The position numbers and the translations under genes were made by a program. Below, piece by piece: positions 23,201 to 37,019 of a stretch of DNA of 64,000 nucleotides (position 1 is the stretch's first letter; each line of letters begins with the position of its first letter). The stretch comes from Paragonimus westermani (taxonomy: Eukaryota; Platyhelminthes; Trematoda; Plagiorchiida; Troglotrematidae), in contig QNGE01000141.1 in NCBI GenBank assembly GCA_008508345.1, forward strand, positions 300,119-364,118. Reading direction: 5' to 3'. Below the pieces are notes generated by a model. That model was not told the origin of the DNA. It was given only the letters and a program-made list of their open reading frames with translations, and ran no database searches.

Positions 23201-26200
23201 AATGTGGAAAAAATTGAAGTTGGACGTCCTAATCCCAACTGCTAACAATACCAGTAACAGTAACCACTTTGTAATGACCTTAATTGCTATCTCCAAAGTA
23301 AAGTCAAATGATGAAAGATAGTTCACATTAAAATCTGACGTGTTTTGTTTTGAGGTGGCTGCCTAACTTCTAGCCGTATAAACAAACAGAATATGATGCC
23401 ATGTACCTGACTACATTTATGGGTTCCATCGAGGGGTTACAACGTCCATATAATGTCAAAAGACCTTGTTATCAGTTTGACGGTTTCTGTCAGTAGAAAC
23501 GAAGAAAGGACCGACGCGGAATACTGAAGTGGTTTAGATGGTGTAAAACATCGGGTGGAACCTTATCGAGAACACTAAGTTTTTTCCCAAATTCCCTGTA
23601 ACTTTTCCATGAATCCTTTAGTAGTTGTCATATATCTGGGCAAAAATTTGTCACGCGAAGTAAACTGCGTGTCATAAAATTAGTCTGTTGGTGGGCACAT
23701 TCCCTTCGCTTTCTCTTGGCCTCCGTGAAATGTGAAGATTCTCAGGTGAAGTGTTCCGTGGTGTATTCACGTATCCTATTGTTCTGCTGTCTACAAAAGC
23801 TATGGATAGGACTGAATACAGCGACTATTAAGTTTCATAATTCAGCCGAATCTTTTTTAACGACGCCGTGGTCCGACCACTTTTGGGCCGAACCTGTGAC
23901 ACTACCTTCAAATAAACATACCCTCTAAGACAAGTGCTGGAATTACATGTGGCCTACGAGCGATCTTCACCAAACAGATAGATTCTCGAAGGGAACCTTC
24001 ACTGCTTTTAAGGCTTTGGTGACTTGTATAAAAACCACTGTATGAGGTTGCAAAATTAACCACCTTAACTAGCACCGATAACTTTTCGTAGCCTACGGCA
24101 CTCCAACTCAATATCAATGTCTAGTTCTTCAGTGAGTTCTGACACCAAATGTGAGAGTGAGACTTGCTGGCTGTCTCAGTTTGTGCGCAAATCCTCGCAC
24201 ATTTCCTCTGATAGATTTCGCTGCTAATAATGGTAACGAGTTGCAGTTCCGACTTTATTCTGTCTATCACGTTCAAGCTTTTCTTTTAATATACCTAGGA
24301 CCTTCCGTATCAACATATGCAACTAATCTGAGTCATACTGGAGGATTAAGATGATACCTAGCAGACGTGAATGTAAACAAAGTACCCACATCCACAGAGA
24401 CTCTTAACTACCTTTGGAAGTCTACCGCCTTTTGTATGACGGTCCGATTTGTACACAAATATTTCGGCATCTACAGCAGTCGTGTGAATATCGTCGATAT
24501 CTACCCCATAAGTATTGATAATTTGAACCAAGAGTACAATCCACCATATTTTGTGATTTAACGTTCAGTGATATTTAACAGTAAGTTGTATCCAAATAAA
24601 CCCTATTAGTTTTAGTTTTGAGGCACTTCTTTGACAAGCTTGACTTATGTGTAAAATCACACAACAAATTTGCTGAGTGAATTCAAATTTTCGATGTGCA
24701 ATATTCCGTGAATTCCATTGGGTCTGTTCCAACCCGCCTTCCTTGAACGAGTTGAGGTTTCCGTAATTAAGAAAATCGGCCCGACTTGGAAATACTTTAG
24801 AGTAAGAGAAAAGTAAAAAAACACAACCTCCGCGGAATAAGCGTTTTGTTATATAAGGTAGAAAAAATCTCAGATACGCACAGCACCATCAATATGCAAG
24901 TGTGCGGTGAAAATCTACTCAATTCACCGCTTATCCTAACCTTGACACAACAGAAGATCTGAAAAGCGACAACTCCAAATATCAAGTTGAAGATACAACA
25001 TAAAGATTGTACGGAAGGTCTCAGTGTTGTACCGTCCGTTATTCTCCAATTTGTCTGTTCCGTATTGCATTAATTAACATACATTTCGTGAGTGTGAATG
25101 TGCTAATACGAGCAGCTAATGACAGACTGTGATTTGTTCAATACTGTTGTACACCACGAATTCAGCTTCCAAACTCAAGAATAGCAAGTGCTTACTGCTA
25201 CCAGTACCAGGCCTTCTCCTTCTTACTTGCGTGGGAGATTTCAAGTACGATTTCTAGAGCTATTCGAAGTCCCTAGTGCCGAGTATCGCAAAGTGCTAAA
25301 AAGCAAATTCGTTTCACTTAAGCAGCTCACTCAGAGCAGTGATAGTCTTCAGAGGAGTCAGTGAGAATTTGCCGAAACAGTAAAACAAGTTTGGATGGCA
25401 GGTCCGTACAGAACAGTATGAATTTTCGCACATTTTTCCAAGGAAATTTATTCGCAGGGAGAACACAAAAAGATGTCATTTTGGGGTTTCATTCACCAGC
25501 GAAATGCTCTCAGTAATGTTTTCGGTGGAGTCATCTGAAAACTGGTTAGGAAATAATCCTTTGAATTTGAAAGCCTCCTACGCCTTAGGTACATAAATGC
25601 TGCAAATATTAATAGCCTCGGTGATGACACCAATGTTGACAGTTCTCTTGGGGCTCAGTAGACGCAAAGAAGTGGAGCCTGCGGTATATGGGAATCACCA
25701 ACGGCTGAGGACTATCAATCTCGAAATGTCAATCTGCTGAGTAGGATAGACATTCTTCTGTTTCAGTTCCAAAGAACAGCACTCTCCCATCTCATTTGAG
25801 ATTGGGGAAAAACAGAAATCAAGTTCAACCAGTGAGTTACATTAATACTGGTGAATTGTACAGCACTTCTTATGACGGCCACTACAGGTGTGTGAGACGT
25901 TGAGTACTGCAATTTGCTCGTTTAGATCGTTCGTTAAAACTTGGGATGTATTTCTCAAAGACACACAGCAGTACATATTTCCTTGCTGTTAGTAGAAGCT
26001 GTTTTGTGAAAACGGATTTGATCTTTTTGGTTTGATTTCTAGAAAACAAAAATGTCCGGTCGTGCGCAAACCGAATGGTTCTATGGATGCACTTTAAAAT
26101 GATGCATTTCAGCGGCATATTCGATTCGATTGTAGGGATACCGTTCATGACAGTTGTCATTTGTGCCACATAAAGTGATCTCTTTTACTTCTTCCGGCAA

Positions 26201-28134
26201 ATCAGGTAAACTAACTATCAGAAAACGAGGCCATTAATCATTTTTCGCTTGTTAACTAGCTGCCGGATCTACCCATTACGCCAACCGGTCCACAGTTCAG
26301 AAGAGATTTCAAACAATGACTGGTTCATTCAGCTAATTACTGGGAAATTTGAAAAAACACTGCGACGAAATTGAATAGAGTAGGTTAATGTACCACGTTC
26401 TGATACGTAGATTAAAAGCTTTCGTTGGTGATTAGCATAATTCGATTGAACATTTCGTTCATCAGCACTTCTAACTGCTGGAATACCAAAAGTGTCTATT
26501 TTCGGAACCACCGCCTAAGAGCTTGATCACTGTCGAACAATGTGTTAAACAACTGTTTGAAGTTAGATAATATATCTTCATTTTCCGATCAGTATTGACA
26601 ACAGTGATATCACTGACTGGGTATCGGAATTTATAACATGGATACTGAAGAAACTGTCTGGAAAGATCGAAGGTACGGATGAGTACCAAAAAACACAGTG
26701 ATACGTTTTGAATTTGTTTCTAATTTTTCGGCAAAATTTGCTACCATTTCTGAAAGGACTAATTTTGATTGTCTCAGATATCTTTATACACTATTCTCGC
26801 AATCACTTTGTCGGCGCTGATACACACCCTGAAAGCAGGTGATCAGACGCTTTAGCTGGGCTGAAAAGTAGCGGAACAAGGTTGCTGAGTTCTTTATATT
26901 AAGTTGGATATTATCTAGTAAACTCACATAAGGATTGTGTTGTACGTTTATGGACGCTGGGAGTTTGCCATGTGGATACCGTCAGTTTGGTTGTATCCAC
27001 TGACTCTCACAATAAAGGTTTCTTCGTTTTCTTATGCTGTTTATCACTGGTCAACTCGTGATTTGCTCTTTGTTGAGCCCACTCTTACCAAAATTTGTAC
27101 CATTTTACCAGGATCAGTCCGGTCAGAGATATCGAGGAAAACTCAGGTGTTTGACCTGTAGGCCAAATATGGCTGCTTATATGCTCTCCTCTTTTGGTCC
27201 TGCCTGGTGTAACTGATCAATACATGAGTGAACCGAGTTGCGATAATTAAAAATTTTAATGGACTAAGTGATTGGATAACAGTTGTTTAGCTAAGTCCCG
27301 TTGCGTGGGTTGTGTTTTGGCACATCTTATCGTACAATCACTCCTGTGTGTAGCAAGTTGGCCAAATCGCATCTGACACCCTATTTCTTCAGACTGTTCA
27401 GGCATCAGTTTCTGTGTGCAACCCAACTGAACGGGCTGAATCAAACAAGCGGTCGCCTGATAATTCCGGCCGGTTGTGCGTAATGATTGACAGACAGTTT
27501 TTCCTGGCCGATCTCCATGAGACGGACACATCGAAGAACAAATGACTGCAAACCAATTATTTCAACAAAAACTGGCGTAATAAAAATTCATCTTAACAGT
27601 AGCTTAGTCAGGAACGCTTCATCCGAACCCAACTCAACCTGTGACCTCTCGTCATCTCCGTAAGTAGTTGTGAGACTAGTAGTGAACGTAGGAGCAACTA
27701 TTCTAACTGTATGAAATCACAGACGGGATAGTAGTTAGCCTTACTGAACAAATATGGCACCGGTGTTAGAAAAGAATTCTTGAGAAAGTACTGGTATGTG
27801 CTGCAGAGAGCAAATAAGAAACAACTGTTCGAAATTTCTTCCGAGACTTATATGATAGGAATCCTGAGACACATTTACGCTAGGTCCCTCAGAACGGTTT
27901 TAATTAATAAAAACTGGAAATCATCGTTAACTGACAGAACTGTTTTCAGTAAATTCTCCTATAAGGCCGGTACAGTAATACATCGCATCAAGTGACAAAA
28001 ACGGAAACTATTAACCAAGAACGAGGATAGGGTCATTGGATAGAACACAAAAATGAATTCATTGTCGTTATACCCAAAAGTGAGTTAAATTATAAAAATT
28101 TGTCAAATTGGGTGAGTTGGAGGGGAAATTGTCA
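20259..28134. other. No gene recognised
   Basis: The first 250 bp beside the tRNA-like element form a GC-richer tract with an open minus frame (20264-20515), and may belong to the same mobile unit. The rest holds only short conflicting frames. No repeat family from elsewhere in the window was recognised here. Confidence 0.45.
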
Positions 28135-28312
28135 AACTGTTGCGCGGGTTGGCTGTACTTACTTGGCCACGGCAACCTCAAGGTGTGAACGAACTGTTTT
28201 GGGACACATCCGCGTGGCGTCATCAGATTGCGAATGCCCTGGCTATGGACAGAAATCATTATTTGTTCCTCCATGACGCCGACGATGATACACGCCCCCT
28301 CAAGATATGCAT
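28135..28312 (+). other. GC- and CpG-richer island, probable decayed mobile element or exon
   Basis: By hand count 28141-28260 is about 53% G+C, clearly above its AT-rich flanks, with several CpGs. The plus frame through it is open (28140-28463) and encodes a segment with NELFWDTSAWRHQ and FLHDADDDTR. It breaks into AT-rich sequence at about 28312. No family is recognised. Confidence 0.35.
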
Positions 28313-31300
28313 AATAATTGTAATCTTTGTTAGCAAACAGTTCAGTTTTTTTCTTACAAAACGGAAGCATCAAATGCTCCAACAAGTTGGAACTCACTCT
28401 ACATCTCTGAACCGTCTGCTTGATAATGGGCAATCCACAGTTTCTCAGCTTAATCCACATTAGTATAGGCTAACTAGCGTTCGTTCAGCAATTATGAAAA
28501 AAACGTTCACAGATAACGATTAGCCAGACAACGTTCAGAATAATAAAATCGGAATTAGCCAGGCTTTATTTTATGAGCACAAAACACAAAAGACTGAATG
28601 TCATCATGATGACTGTCTGTCTTTTGCTTTATACTAAATTACTCCAGCTGGTTAGGCGGCACTGCTGTAATACTGCCTTGGTTAGCATGATCTATCCGCC
28701 TGAAATCAGAACAGCCAAAAAATGAATATACTTGGAGAGAGAATTTGGTGTGGATGATTCTTTTTTTAAAAAAACTTCGACAAGGCTCCAAGCGTGCCAC
28801 GGAAACGTTTTTTTAACAAATCTATTGCCCCTTTACTGATCGCCATTGAGAAATAAGCAATGATACCTGTGCTTTGCCTTCAAATAAGAAGGGAAATCCC
28901 ACTGACGGGTTGGGCGCAATGACGGTTTCATACTGCTCTCCCGGCCACATCAGAACCACATTCATATTTGGGGTATGAGGTTGCATCTACCCGTAGTAGA
29001 CTATATACTGTTTCTCACGTTTAGACTAAACCCTAGTATGCTATCCGAGGGAATTAAATTGTAATTCCACAATGAAGCTTGCACAGCATACACATAAGTG
29101 CTACACAAAAATTCTCAAATATGTGCACGCTAGTATCGGCTTTTTAAACGTTTATTACAATTTTTTCCAGTTTTCCGGATAGCTTCGTGGCATGGTAATT
29201 TTGATTCACCACAGCGGTCTGAGTTATTCCCAAAATGTACTACAATAACCTTCAAGTAATGTGTAGTTTGTAATTATGTGTTGCTGAACAAAAGCAACTT
29301 CATCTTTAGGAGCCGAGAGTTTTGTTGGACAGGTTTATTAGAAATCTCGGACTTCCAGTAAGCTTAGTCAAGATTGTTTGCAAAGGAAACAATCATCTAT
29401 CATAAGGTTGTATCAATTGTGAAATAATCAATTATGCTAAACTTGTTTTCTAGTCTTTATGTTGCGAGAATTGTTAGAAAATGTGGAAAACATGGTGTCC
29501 TTCGTGAACAACACACGGCGTGTGTTCCATTGCAATAGTCAGATTTAACATTTTCGGTTTTTACACTAAATTATCAGATGCCATAGCGAGTACGGCCGGG
29601 ACAACTGATGTATCCACTGTAGCCTTCAATTAACCACTTTCCAGTATACATGGGCATACCTAAAGTTGTGTATTCCCAAGCTTATAGTGTTGATTCCGTC
29701 ATTTTTTTGTCACCAAAACATCGTGTAACGTGCCCATTAATATGCATTGTATGCATATGCGAATTTCGACGCACATAAGAGTAACGCCCATGGTTCACTC
29801 TAGGTAGGCGGGTAACGATTGCAAAACATACTGAGGTAAGCAGTATTTGCATACTGAACCCCCACATCTCCCTTCGTATTCCGATACGAAAACAATACGG
29901 CCTTGACGAAGACGGGTCACTTCTTTCTGAACACACCTACTAAAATACAGTTCAGTACTTTCCCTCTGGCTATCTTCTTCGTGTGCCATTATATCATGTA
30001 CTCAAGTGACATTCTTCCCCTTTACATTCCTTCACATGTTTTATCCAGCGGTTGCAGCATCATGTTATATATACACTTTGGTATACACTAGCATGCATTT
30101 TGAGAATGCACTTCGGATTGCCCTTATTTTCTTACTTCTCAAGTATACGGATAAAAAACGATGGACACCGGCTAGTAACTAATCACTGTTTGCCATACAG
30201 TGGTATACTTCTTAGCACTGTCGTCAGATGTGACATCATCGAATTTATTGCTTAGGTCAGAATCTATGGATTGAAAGAGGAGCACACAAAAAATACATAT
30301 TTTTAGAAACTTCTATACTAACTAGTCGTTTGATATTCCGAGCACTGCAAAGAATGGTCTATGTGTTCACACAAAACCAGGGTCGAACAATGTCGGCCTG
30401 TTTAACAGAATATTTTATCATTGGTCCCGAAAAATGATCAGCTCGCCGGAGGTTACTTCGGTTGTACTCCTGTCTCAGAAAAAGTGAGCCACATCCTCGC
30501 AAATGATCGTTCCGTCCAAAAATCAGACTAACCGCGATCCCCTTTCATCAGGAATTATTTGTAACTGACTTATGTGACTGATGTCTGAATCAGCTTAATA
30601 ACAGTGGGATAACATATATTAATCCGAAACCGAAACGGAAGTTTGCCTCCCGTACGTCTATTCATCCCCACTTAGGTACTTTTTACACTGGACCACGAGG
30701 TCGGTTGACCAAGCCTATTGTTCACTGTCACTGTTCTGCATTTCTGATCTGTATGTTCTGTTGTTTGCTACGGCAAACTGTCAGTCGCTTCCATATGGCC
30801 AAACCTTTAGGTAGCAATCACTCTTCTGAAAGTTTTTGTTTCGCTGCTTAGGATAAGGTAGGAATTCCAAAAATTGAATAAAGGACCAATGACCTAGTTT
30901 TGGGAATGACAAAACAAATGTCCGGAAGTCGTCACGGTCGAGTGATAGCCCAGAATTACTCTTTATAAGTCAGGTGTGTTATTCCGAATATTTTAACAAA
31001 ACCACAAGCACAAGTAAAAAATTTCATGCATCAGCAAGGTTACTAAATTAATCCATCTTTTTTCCACACAAGACTCTCGACTGAAGCTCTTGGGCGACTG
31101 TTTAACAATGATGTGTTACACGTGTGGTGAATCCATGGTTTAGTCATAGCCCAGAGTTATAGCAGCCGACAGTTCGAACAAAGATACTTTGTAACATCCG
31201 TTCAGCGTACTCATCCCTATACTCAGTATGCTCATCGGGCTCATGTACTGACGATCAACGGGACACTTGACGGACAAAGTATAATCCGTTTATGTCAGCT

Positions 31301-34300
31301 AGGCTTATTGATGATAGTTCAACCTTTGGTACAGATTGCATTTGGGTAAGGTGTACCAGGAGTAAAGAGAGATCTCGCATCTTCAGTTATTAGGCACATT
31401 TCTGGGCATAATGAATATTTTTATGGTCGCCCTAGTGTAACAAGCTCCTACAGCACTCTGCCAGGTACAGAGATTGTGCAATAGTTTGTATGTCGTGAAC
31501 ATGTTCCCGGCAGTCAGCTACAATAAAACTCGAGCGACTAATCTTTAAATCGGATCTCTGTCAAGTAACGAGTAAAGTGTCATGGTTAAAAAACCTTTCA
31601 GTCACTGCGCTTCGACACTGTTGTGTATTGCTTGTTTTGAACAGAAAATCTCTCATCGTTTTGACGAACTCCTCAAGGAAAAGGAAAGCCACACAGAATG
31701 CAAACGATTATCGTTACAGGTTGCCAACAACGTTTTATACATAACCGTAATACGATAATATTTTACGCGCTGTTCCATACTCGAATCATGTGACCAATCA
31801 GAACACATCTGATAAAACAACGCAGGTTGGTCTATTTTCCTGATTCAAAAACCATACATAAATGGAATCATGTTTTCCCGTAGCCGATGAGCAAAACTGT
31901 CAACCACCGAAATGCCCTCCAAAATCCATCCAGAATACTGAAAGATATAATAGATTGTCGACTATCGGGCGAAATATTGAGCTCAGCCGACAAATATAAA
32001 GCGTTTTTTGACTCGCACCAAAGGTGCAATGCATTGACCTTACCCCCAAAACTAGTGGCTTCCAGTAAGGCACCACGTTTTGATTTCATCCGCCCTTCCT
32101 AGTGCAAATCTAACACCGAATCACAGACATGAAAACCTGGAAAAAATGATCGGCCAACATCCCTTACCTCATTGCAGGTCTAGATGTGACACCAAAAGCA
32201 TCGCTGCCGTGGGTTCAATGCGCTTCAACGCTCAGTAAATTTAGGGTGGTATTTCGGGTGGTACCAGCAAATCACCAATAACAATGAATTAAACACACGA
32301 TGTCCACATAGTTTGGTTGGGCGGTCGTCAGTGTTACTACTTGGCGAACATATGGTTCATTCGGGCTGATCCGGTTTTGAAAAAGTTGGAAAAAGCCCGG
32401 CAAAGTAAACAACTGGTAAAGTAACCGAAAACATTAGATCAGCAAAGGCGTGCATCTTAGTTTCTAATGCCTATAGCTTTAGTCCTGGTTATTTAAGGAA
32501 ATGTTTTTCCTCTGGTACATCTATGATTCATTAAAACCATAAACTACAAAGGCTGGATAGTTTCTGATAAACCAGCTCTGATAAATGTGCTTTGTAACCC
32601 CACTAGATCCTTTGTCTAACGAAGAAGGTGACTAGATGATAATGTCGTGTTTTGATTGAAAAGTCACTCTAACCCAATCACATTATTGTCCACATAGTCT
32701 GTTGCACCATGCACTAGTTTAGCACAAAAATATACTAGCATGGAAGAACACTTTGTATTTATTTTTCGTGTTCACTATCCAAGTAAGCATCCGTTCAGTG
32801 GGCATTTGTTTGTCTTCCGATATTTGCCCATGGTCTTTAATTCGTACTTATGTCAGGTGAGACATTGGAATAGCCCGTCCAGAGGGTTTGCTAATCATAA
32901 GTACAATAGTTACTTCATTAAAAGTGAGTTGCTTTGCCGAGTGGAGCTTTGAAAAAATGGGCTGTTCGTTTGTTAAACAAATGAGAGACCGTGATTGCAT
33001 TTTAACCCTTTTTGTGGAGATTCCGAATATTTTAGTGAGCGTAACCGTACAAACGAAAACGACTGTGGATTCCTTCTTGGGTAAACTAAATTTTTGTTCT
33101 CCAAGTGGAGCAAAGTGTTAGTCAGTGTTCTCCACATTTGGTTTCTCGCACAAAAGTTGTTATGATGGACGCACTGCACCTCAGCCTACCAGATATTCAC
33201 GAAGACAATACCATGTAACTAGTTAGCGGTGCTCATTCTAAGGCACCAACAGTGGTCGAGTGATTACATCAATGTGTACAAGCTTTTCATTGTGCCTAGT
33301 GATAATAGCCATCATCCCTTTCACAGGTGAGTACATGCTGCGTGTGAGCTAAACTGGTGTTTTAGCAGTCTTTTTCAAAAACACGGTTCAATCTATTTCA
33401 AAGATGCGCACTGTGATCTGCTGCTCCAGGTAGTCAAGCGGACATACCTACTACTTCGTGTTCACTGAGGTTCACCACTGTGGAGTACTTCGCTACAGTG
33501 TCGGAGATAACACAAGAATGCACCAAGCGACACTAACCAACCCCAACATATCCGAGAATCAATATCCTGTTTACACAGAACCAGCGTTTGAGGAATTTGT
33601 AACACTGAGCCCCATTTAGACATTTGAAGACATAAGTTACGATATGAATTTATTTCTCATACTGTCGTCAGCCGTAGAGGTATGACTAAAATTAAGACAA
33701 AACCAACAAGACTCAAATGAAACGAGTAAAAGTGCCGCACTGAAAGGTGTATATAATGTTACAAAGCTTGTCCTGCTCTCACAAACGACTATCCCCGGTC
33801 AAAAAGCAAACCAATGAATTTCCTTCCAACCATCTATAGGTTTTTCTGCAGTTGCAGAAAAAATACACTGGTAAGGCAGAAGAAATGCTTGAAAACTGGG
33901 ATCAACGAGCATATCCCAAAGTAGTTGAAAGTTGCACTGTCTCACCCACAAATGAGTGGCGCTCAGCGAGGATGAAACGCCGCTGCGTCCATTACAAGGC
34001 ACTTATCGACCACGAGTCACAGTTTTAATATCACATGTCCGTTTACGTTCTTGATGAGGGCTGACTGCACAAATTGTCAAGTATATGGAAGCATTGTTGT
34101 TCAGCCGTCCACAGCCGGTTCTATGCGCACAAAAACAACTGGCTGACAACCTTTGTTTACCCTTGGTTTAGCCGTGAATACCAATCACGACCCAACCCGA
34201 TTTGTACTTTTGATCGTTTCATTGAAGTCTTGTCCGTTTTGTTTTGATGATAGTCTGACGTTTACGACTGACGACAATGTGCGAGATAAATTCATATCGT

Positions 34301-34461
34301 AATTTGTCTTCTGACTACTTCATCCCAACCCGTGTTTACATTGAGGACTGTTAATGGGTGACGTACGTTTGCGGTCCGATTGGCCGGTTTTCCTGCGACA
34401 AGGACACAAAATCCGGTTGTTCAAGTCCGACACATGTTGAGACAACTTGTTTATTACTCAC
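28313..34461. other. No gene firmly recognised
   Basis: At 31884-32102 both strands offer an exon-like frame: plus after TTTTCCCGTAG with an internal CCA/GTAAGG donor, minus after TTTGCACTAG. They cannot both be right and no family decides between them. Nothing else is recognised. Confidence 0.4.
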
Positions 34462-34547
34462 CAACTTCCACAAACAGATTAGACGTAACGAGCCATCGCC
34501 AGTTTTGTCCAACTGGTGCAGATCGAGCACAGTTCCGGTTATAGCTA
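34462..34547 (-). CDS. Putative short host exon
   Basis: It lies between tandem acceptors (CTCAAG and CTCAAGTAG, both giving the same frame) and a strong donor GTTG/GTGAGT. With the preceding candidate exon 34739-34938 the phase is compatible and the frame encodes YNRNCARSAPVGQNWRWL and onward. The other minus frame is also open and peptide-like, so the assignment rests on phase alone. Confidence 0.2.
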
Positions 34548-34738
34548 CTTGAGTGTGTGTAATGGGTGACTGAACGTTCTCCACTCAGGATGCCTTTCCT
34601 GTGGAATCTGGCCATATCCGCGGGAGAAGACCAGTACAAGGACACAACAGAACATTAGTTGTTTTCTGCGCCGCTCCACTAAGATGGTAAACGGATACGG
34701 AGCCCCGCGCACAGTCTGATGTCTGGAATTCTTCTCAC

Positions 34739-34938
34739 TGCAGTTCCGATGGACAACTAGAAAGAAATTTGAGAAGAACATGGTTGAACCCCTCTGAATT
34801 CTGAATGGCTGCTCCAAATGTTAGGCGTCCACTAGTTTCTTGAGAAATCATGTTTTCTGTACTGATGTAATAACCTGATTCGTTTCCTTGGATCGTGAAG
34901 CGGTTAGAAGTTGAATCTGGTATCTTCATTTGCTCATT
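34739..34938 (-). CDS. Putative internal host exon
   Basis: This 200-nt candidate starts after the acceptor AGCACTTTCAG (a TTAACTC branch-like site lies about 30 nt upstream) and ends at CTGCA/GTGAGA. The frame is open, polar and beta-strand-like, with segments RFTIQGNESGYYIS and GRLTFGAAIQNSEGFN, and low in Cys and Trp. It ends in phase 2, matching the start of the candidate exon at 34547. An ATG at 34969-34971 is in frame and offers an alternative start. No family is recognised. Confidence 0.27.
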
Positions 34939-34971
34939 CTGAAAGTGCTGGTGATCGACATCGTGTGGCAT

Positions 34972-36989
34972 GAGTTAATACTGTAGACGCCGACTGAAAC
35001 AGTTACATCCAACGCACCTGCCAAATCGATAGCTAAATGATACGTTTGGCGTACTGCATTTTAACCACCACGGACTATTCTTAGGTGGCGATGTTTGAAT
35101 AGCTTTTGTTATTGCCGTAAGCTGGTATACAAAGGCTCCTCAAATAAGAAAAGAATGTCACGATATGTTAACAGAAATAATAACCAGAACGATCGAGTAA
35201 CACGCCTCAGATAGCACAGCCAAAGCATTGTTGTACGAACGGCATTTAGATGATATTTTCTTTTATCTGCTGATATCAGTCACTTTGACTTGTTTTGCGA
35301 ACGTGCCAAAATGTTCACTTCATGAAGCAGAATCGCGGAATAGTTTGGCTTTTTGATGTTCTTAACACCGTACGTGATGATGACATGTTGTTCGTGTTGG
35401 CATGTGTTCAGTTCACCGTAACGCAACTCGAGATGATCAGTATTTTCATTCACACAGTTTTGTTACAGTTTTGTACGAAATTGGTTTGGTCCAAACCAGG
35501 TTTCACAGATCGAGACGTATTGGTACCTAAGATAAACTGTGGACAGAATAGAAGGTGTTGCGAAGAGCTTCACTAGCAAACGATTCCCATGAGAAATTCA
35601 TTGTGGCACCTGATAATGTTACCAACAGCAGAACCCATTTAAAAGACACTAGAGAGCAATATATTCTTGTTCCTGCAATTCGGATGAAACCACCTGGTAA
35701 GCAGTATAATGTACAAACCGAAATCTGTTCTAGCCCCGAAGTTTGCTTAGCTGAAACCATCACATAACTAGTTTTCTGTAATCGCTAGGGCGGTTAGCCT
35801 AAATATTCTTTCTCCCACGTGGAGTCGCATTTCCTTTGCTGTATAGTGACGCTGACTGAAACAACTAATGACACATTTGTGCCAATGGCCAATGTAAATC
35901 CTCACCACCTTCTATCATCGCCCCTGTCACCTCGTTCATACCAAAAGAAAATGACTGTTAAAATGTGATATTGTGTATCTGATGCATGTGCAACTCTAAG
36001 GAGTTGATAAGCTTTAAGGGTGGGCTAAACTGACACTAATCAAAGCGGATTCCCAGCAGAAAATACGGTTGAAATCAGATGTAATGGTGGAATTAAACGT
36101 GGGCGAATGGAATGACGGTCATATCCTAGAGGCTCCAGAGCAAACAGGCTGGGCTGTTACCGAGCTGCGTAAAAAGTTTCGAACAAAGAAAGGCTGGATA
36201 TCCGTTACTTTGGAACCCACAAATTTGATGCAATCCTACGACCCCACCTATCAAAGACGGTTGCTTTTGATTAGAATATGGAGTCGGTTGTAGGGTAGCC
36301 TCCGGATTCGTTATCTGGTCGGATAGGGATGCTTCTTCAATGCACACATATCAAATCTCAGAATTCCTGATCACTTGAACATAATCTCCTTAATATCCGT
36401 GCTACGATAGGGTAGGTAGTCAGCTTGAATTCACAGCTAATCACACATGCAAATGATGTTGGAACTAATGAAAAGCTATACGGGAATTTCGTTGTTGTCT
36501 TTGAAAGTTGTATAGTGCCTTCTACAAACACCGCTTGCATGTGGCTTTGACTAGTACCTACAGATGTTTGACTAAGTCTCAAATATTATCACTTTCAGAG
36601 GGATGGTAATTTTGGGCAGAGCTCACGAAAATCGGCCCGGACGCAGATCGAAATCAGTAAGTGTCTGTTCGCGTTCTACATGACGGAATGCACGTCACGA
36701 GAAGCGTTTACAGAGATGAACAGTTCGAAAACTATGGTTGAGGGTGGAAAACAGTAAAAATGGCCTAAAAATTACTGGAAAATATCAACTTATCACTGAG
36801 AAATCCACAATGCCACATTGGTTCCGGGAAGTCACTACGAATTATGTTGATTAAATGGAAGATCCTCGCAATCTACTGTAATAAAAATCAGCAACCCCGG
36901 AAAAACACAGATGGTGATTCTGCAGTGGTTACAAACTGTGTGAGACTTAAGGACCTTCAGAGGACCGTATGATACAGTAAGGCAGAAAC
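34972..36989. other. No gene firmly recognised
   Basis: A plus-strand segment at about 35575-35697 is open, polar, and ends at CCTG/GTAAGC, so it is a possible exon, but its acceptor is weak. A plus frame at 36069-36293 is open without motif support. Confidence 0.35.
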
Positions 36990-37019
36990 GTGAATGTTGG
37001 AAACTTGAATGTTGGAAAC
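36990..37019 (+). repeat. Tandem duplication of a 15-bp unit
   Basis: Two adjacent copies of KTGAATGTTGGAAAC (K = G or T) differ only at the first base. It is a simple replication-slippage product. Confidence 0.85.

Noticed and set aside
31868..32102. Host exon at 31.9-32.1 kb
   Set aside because: Both strands give an equally plausible open frame with an acceptor-like site; without a family match or transcript the strand cannot be chosen.
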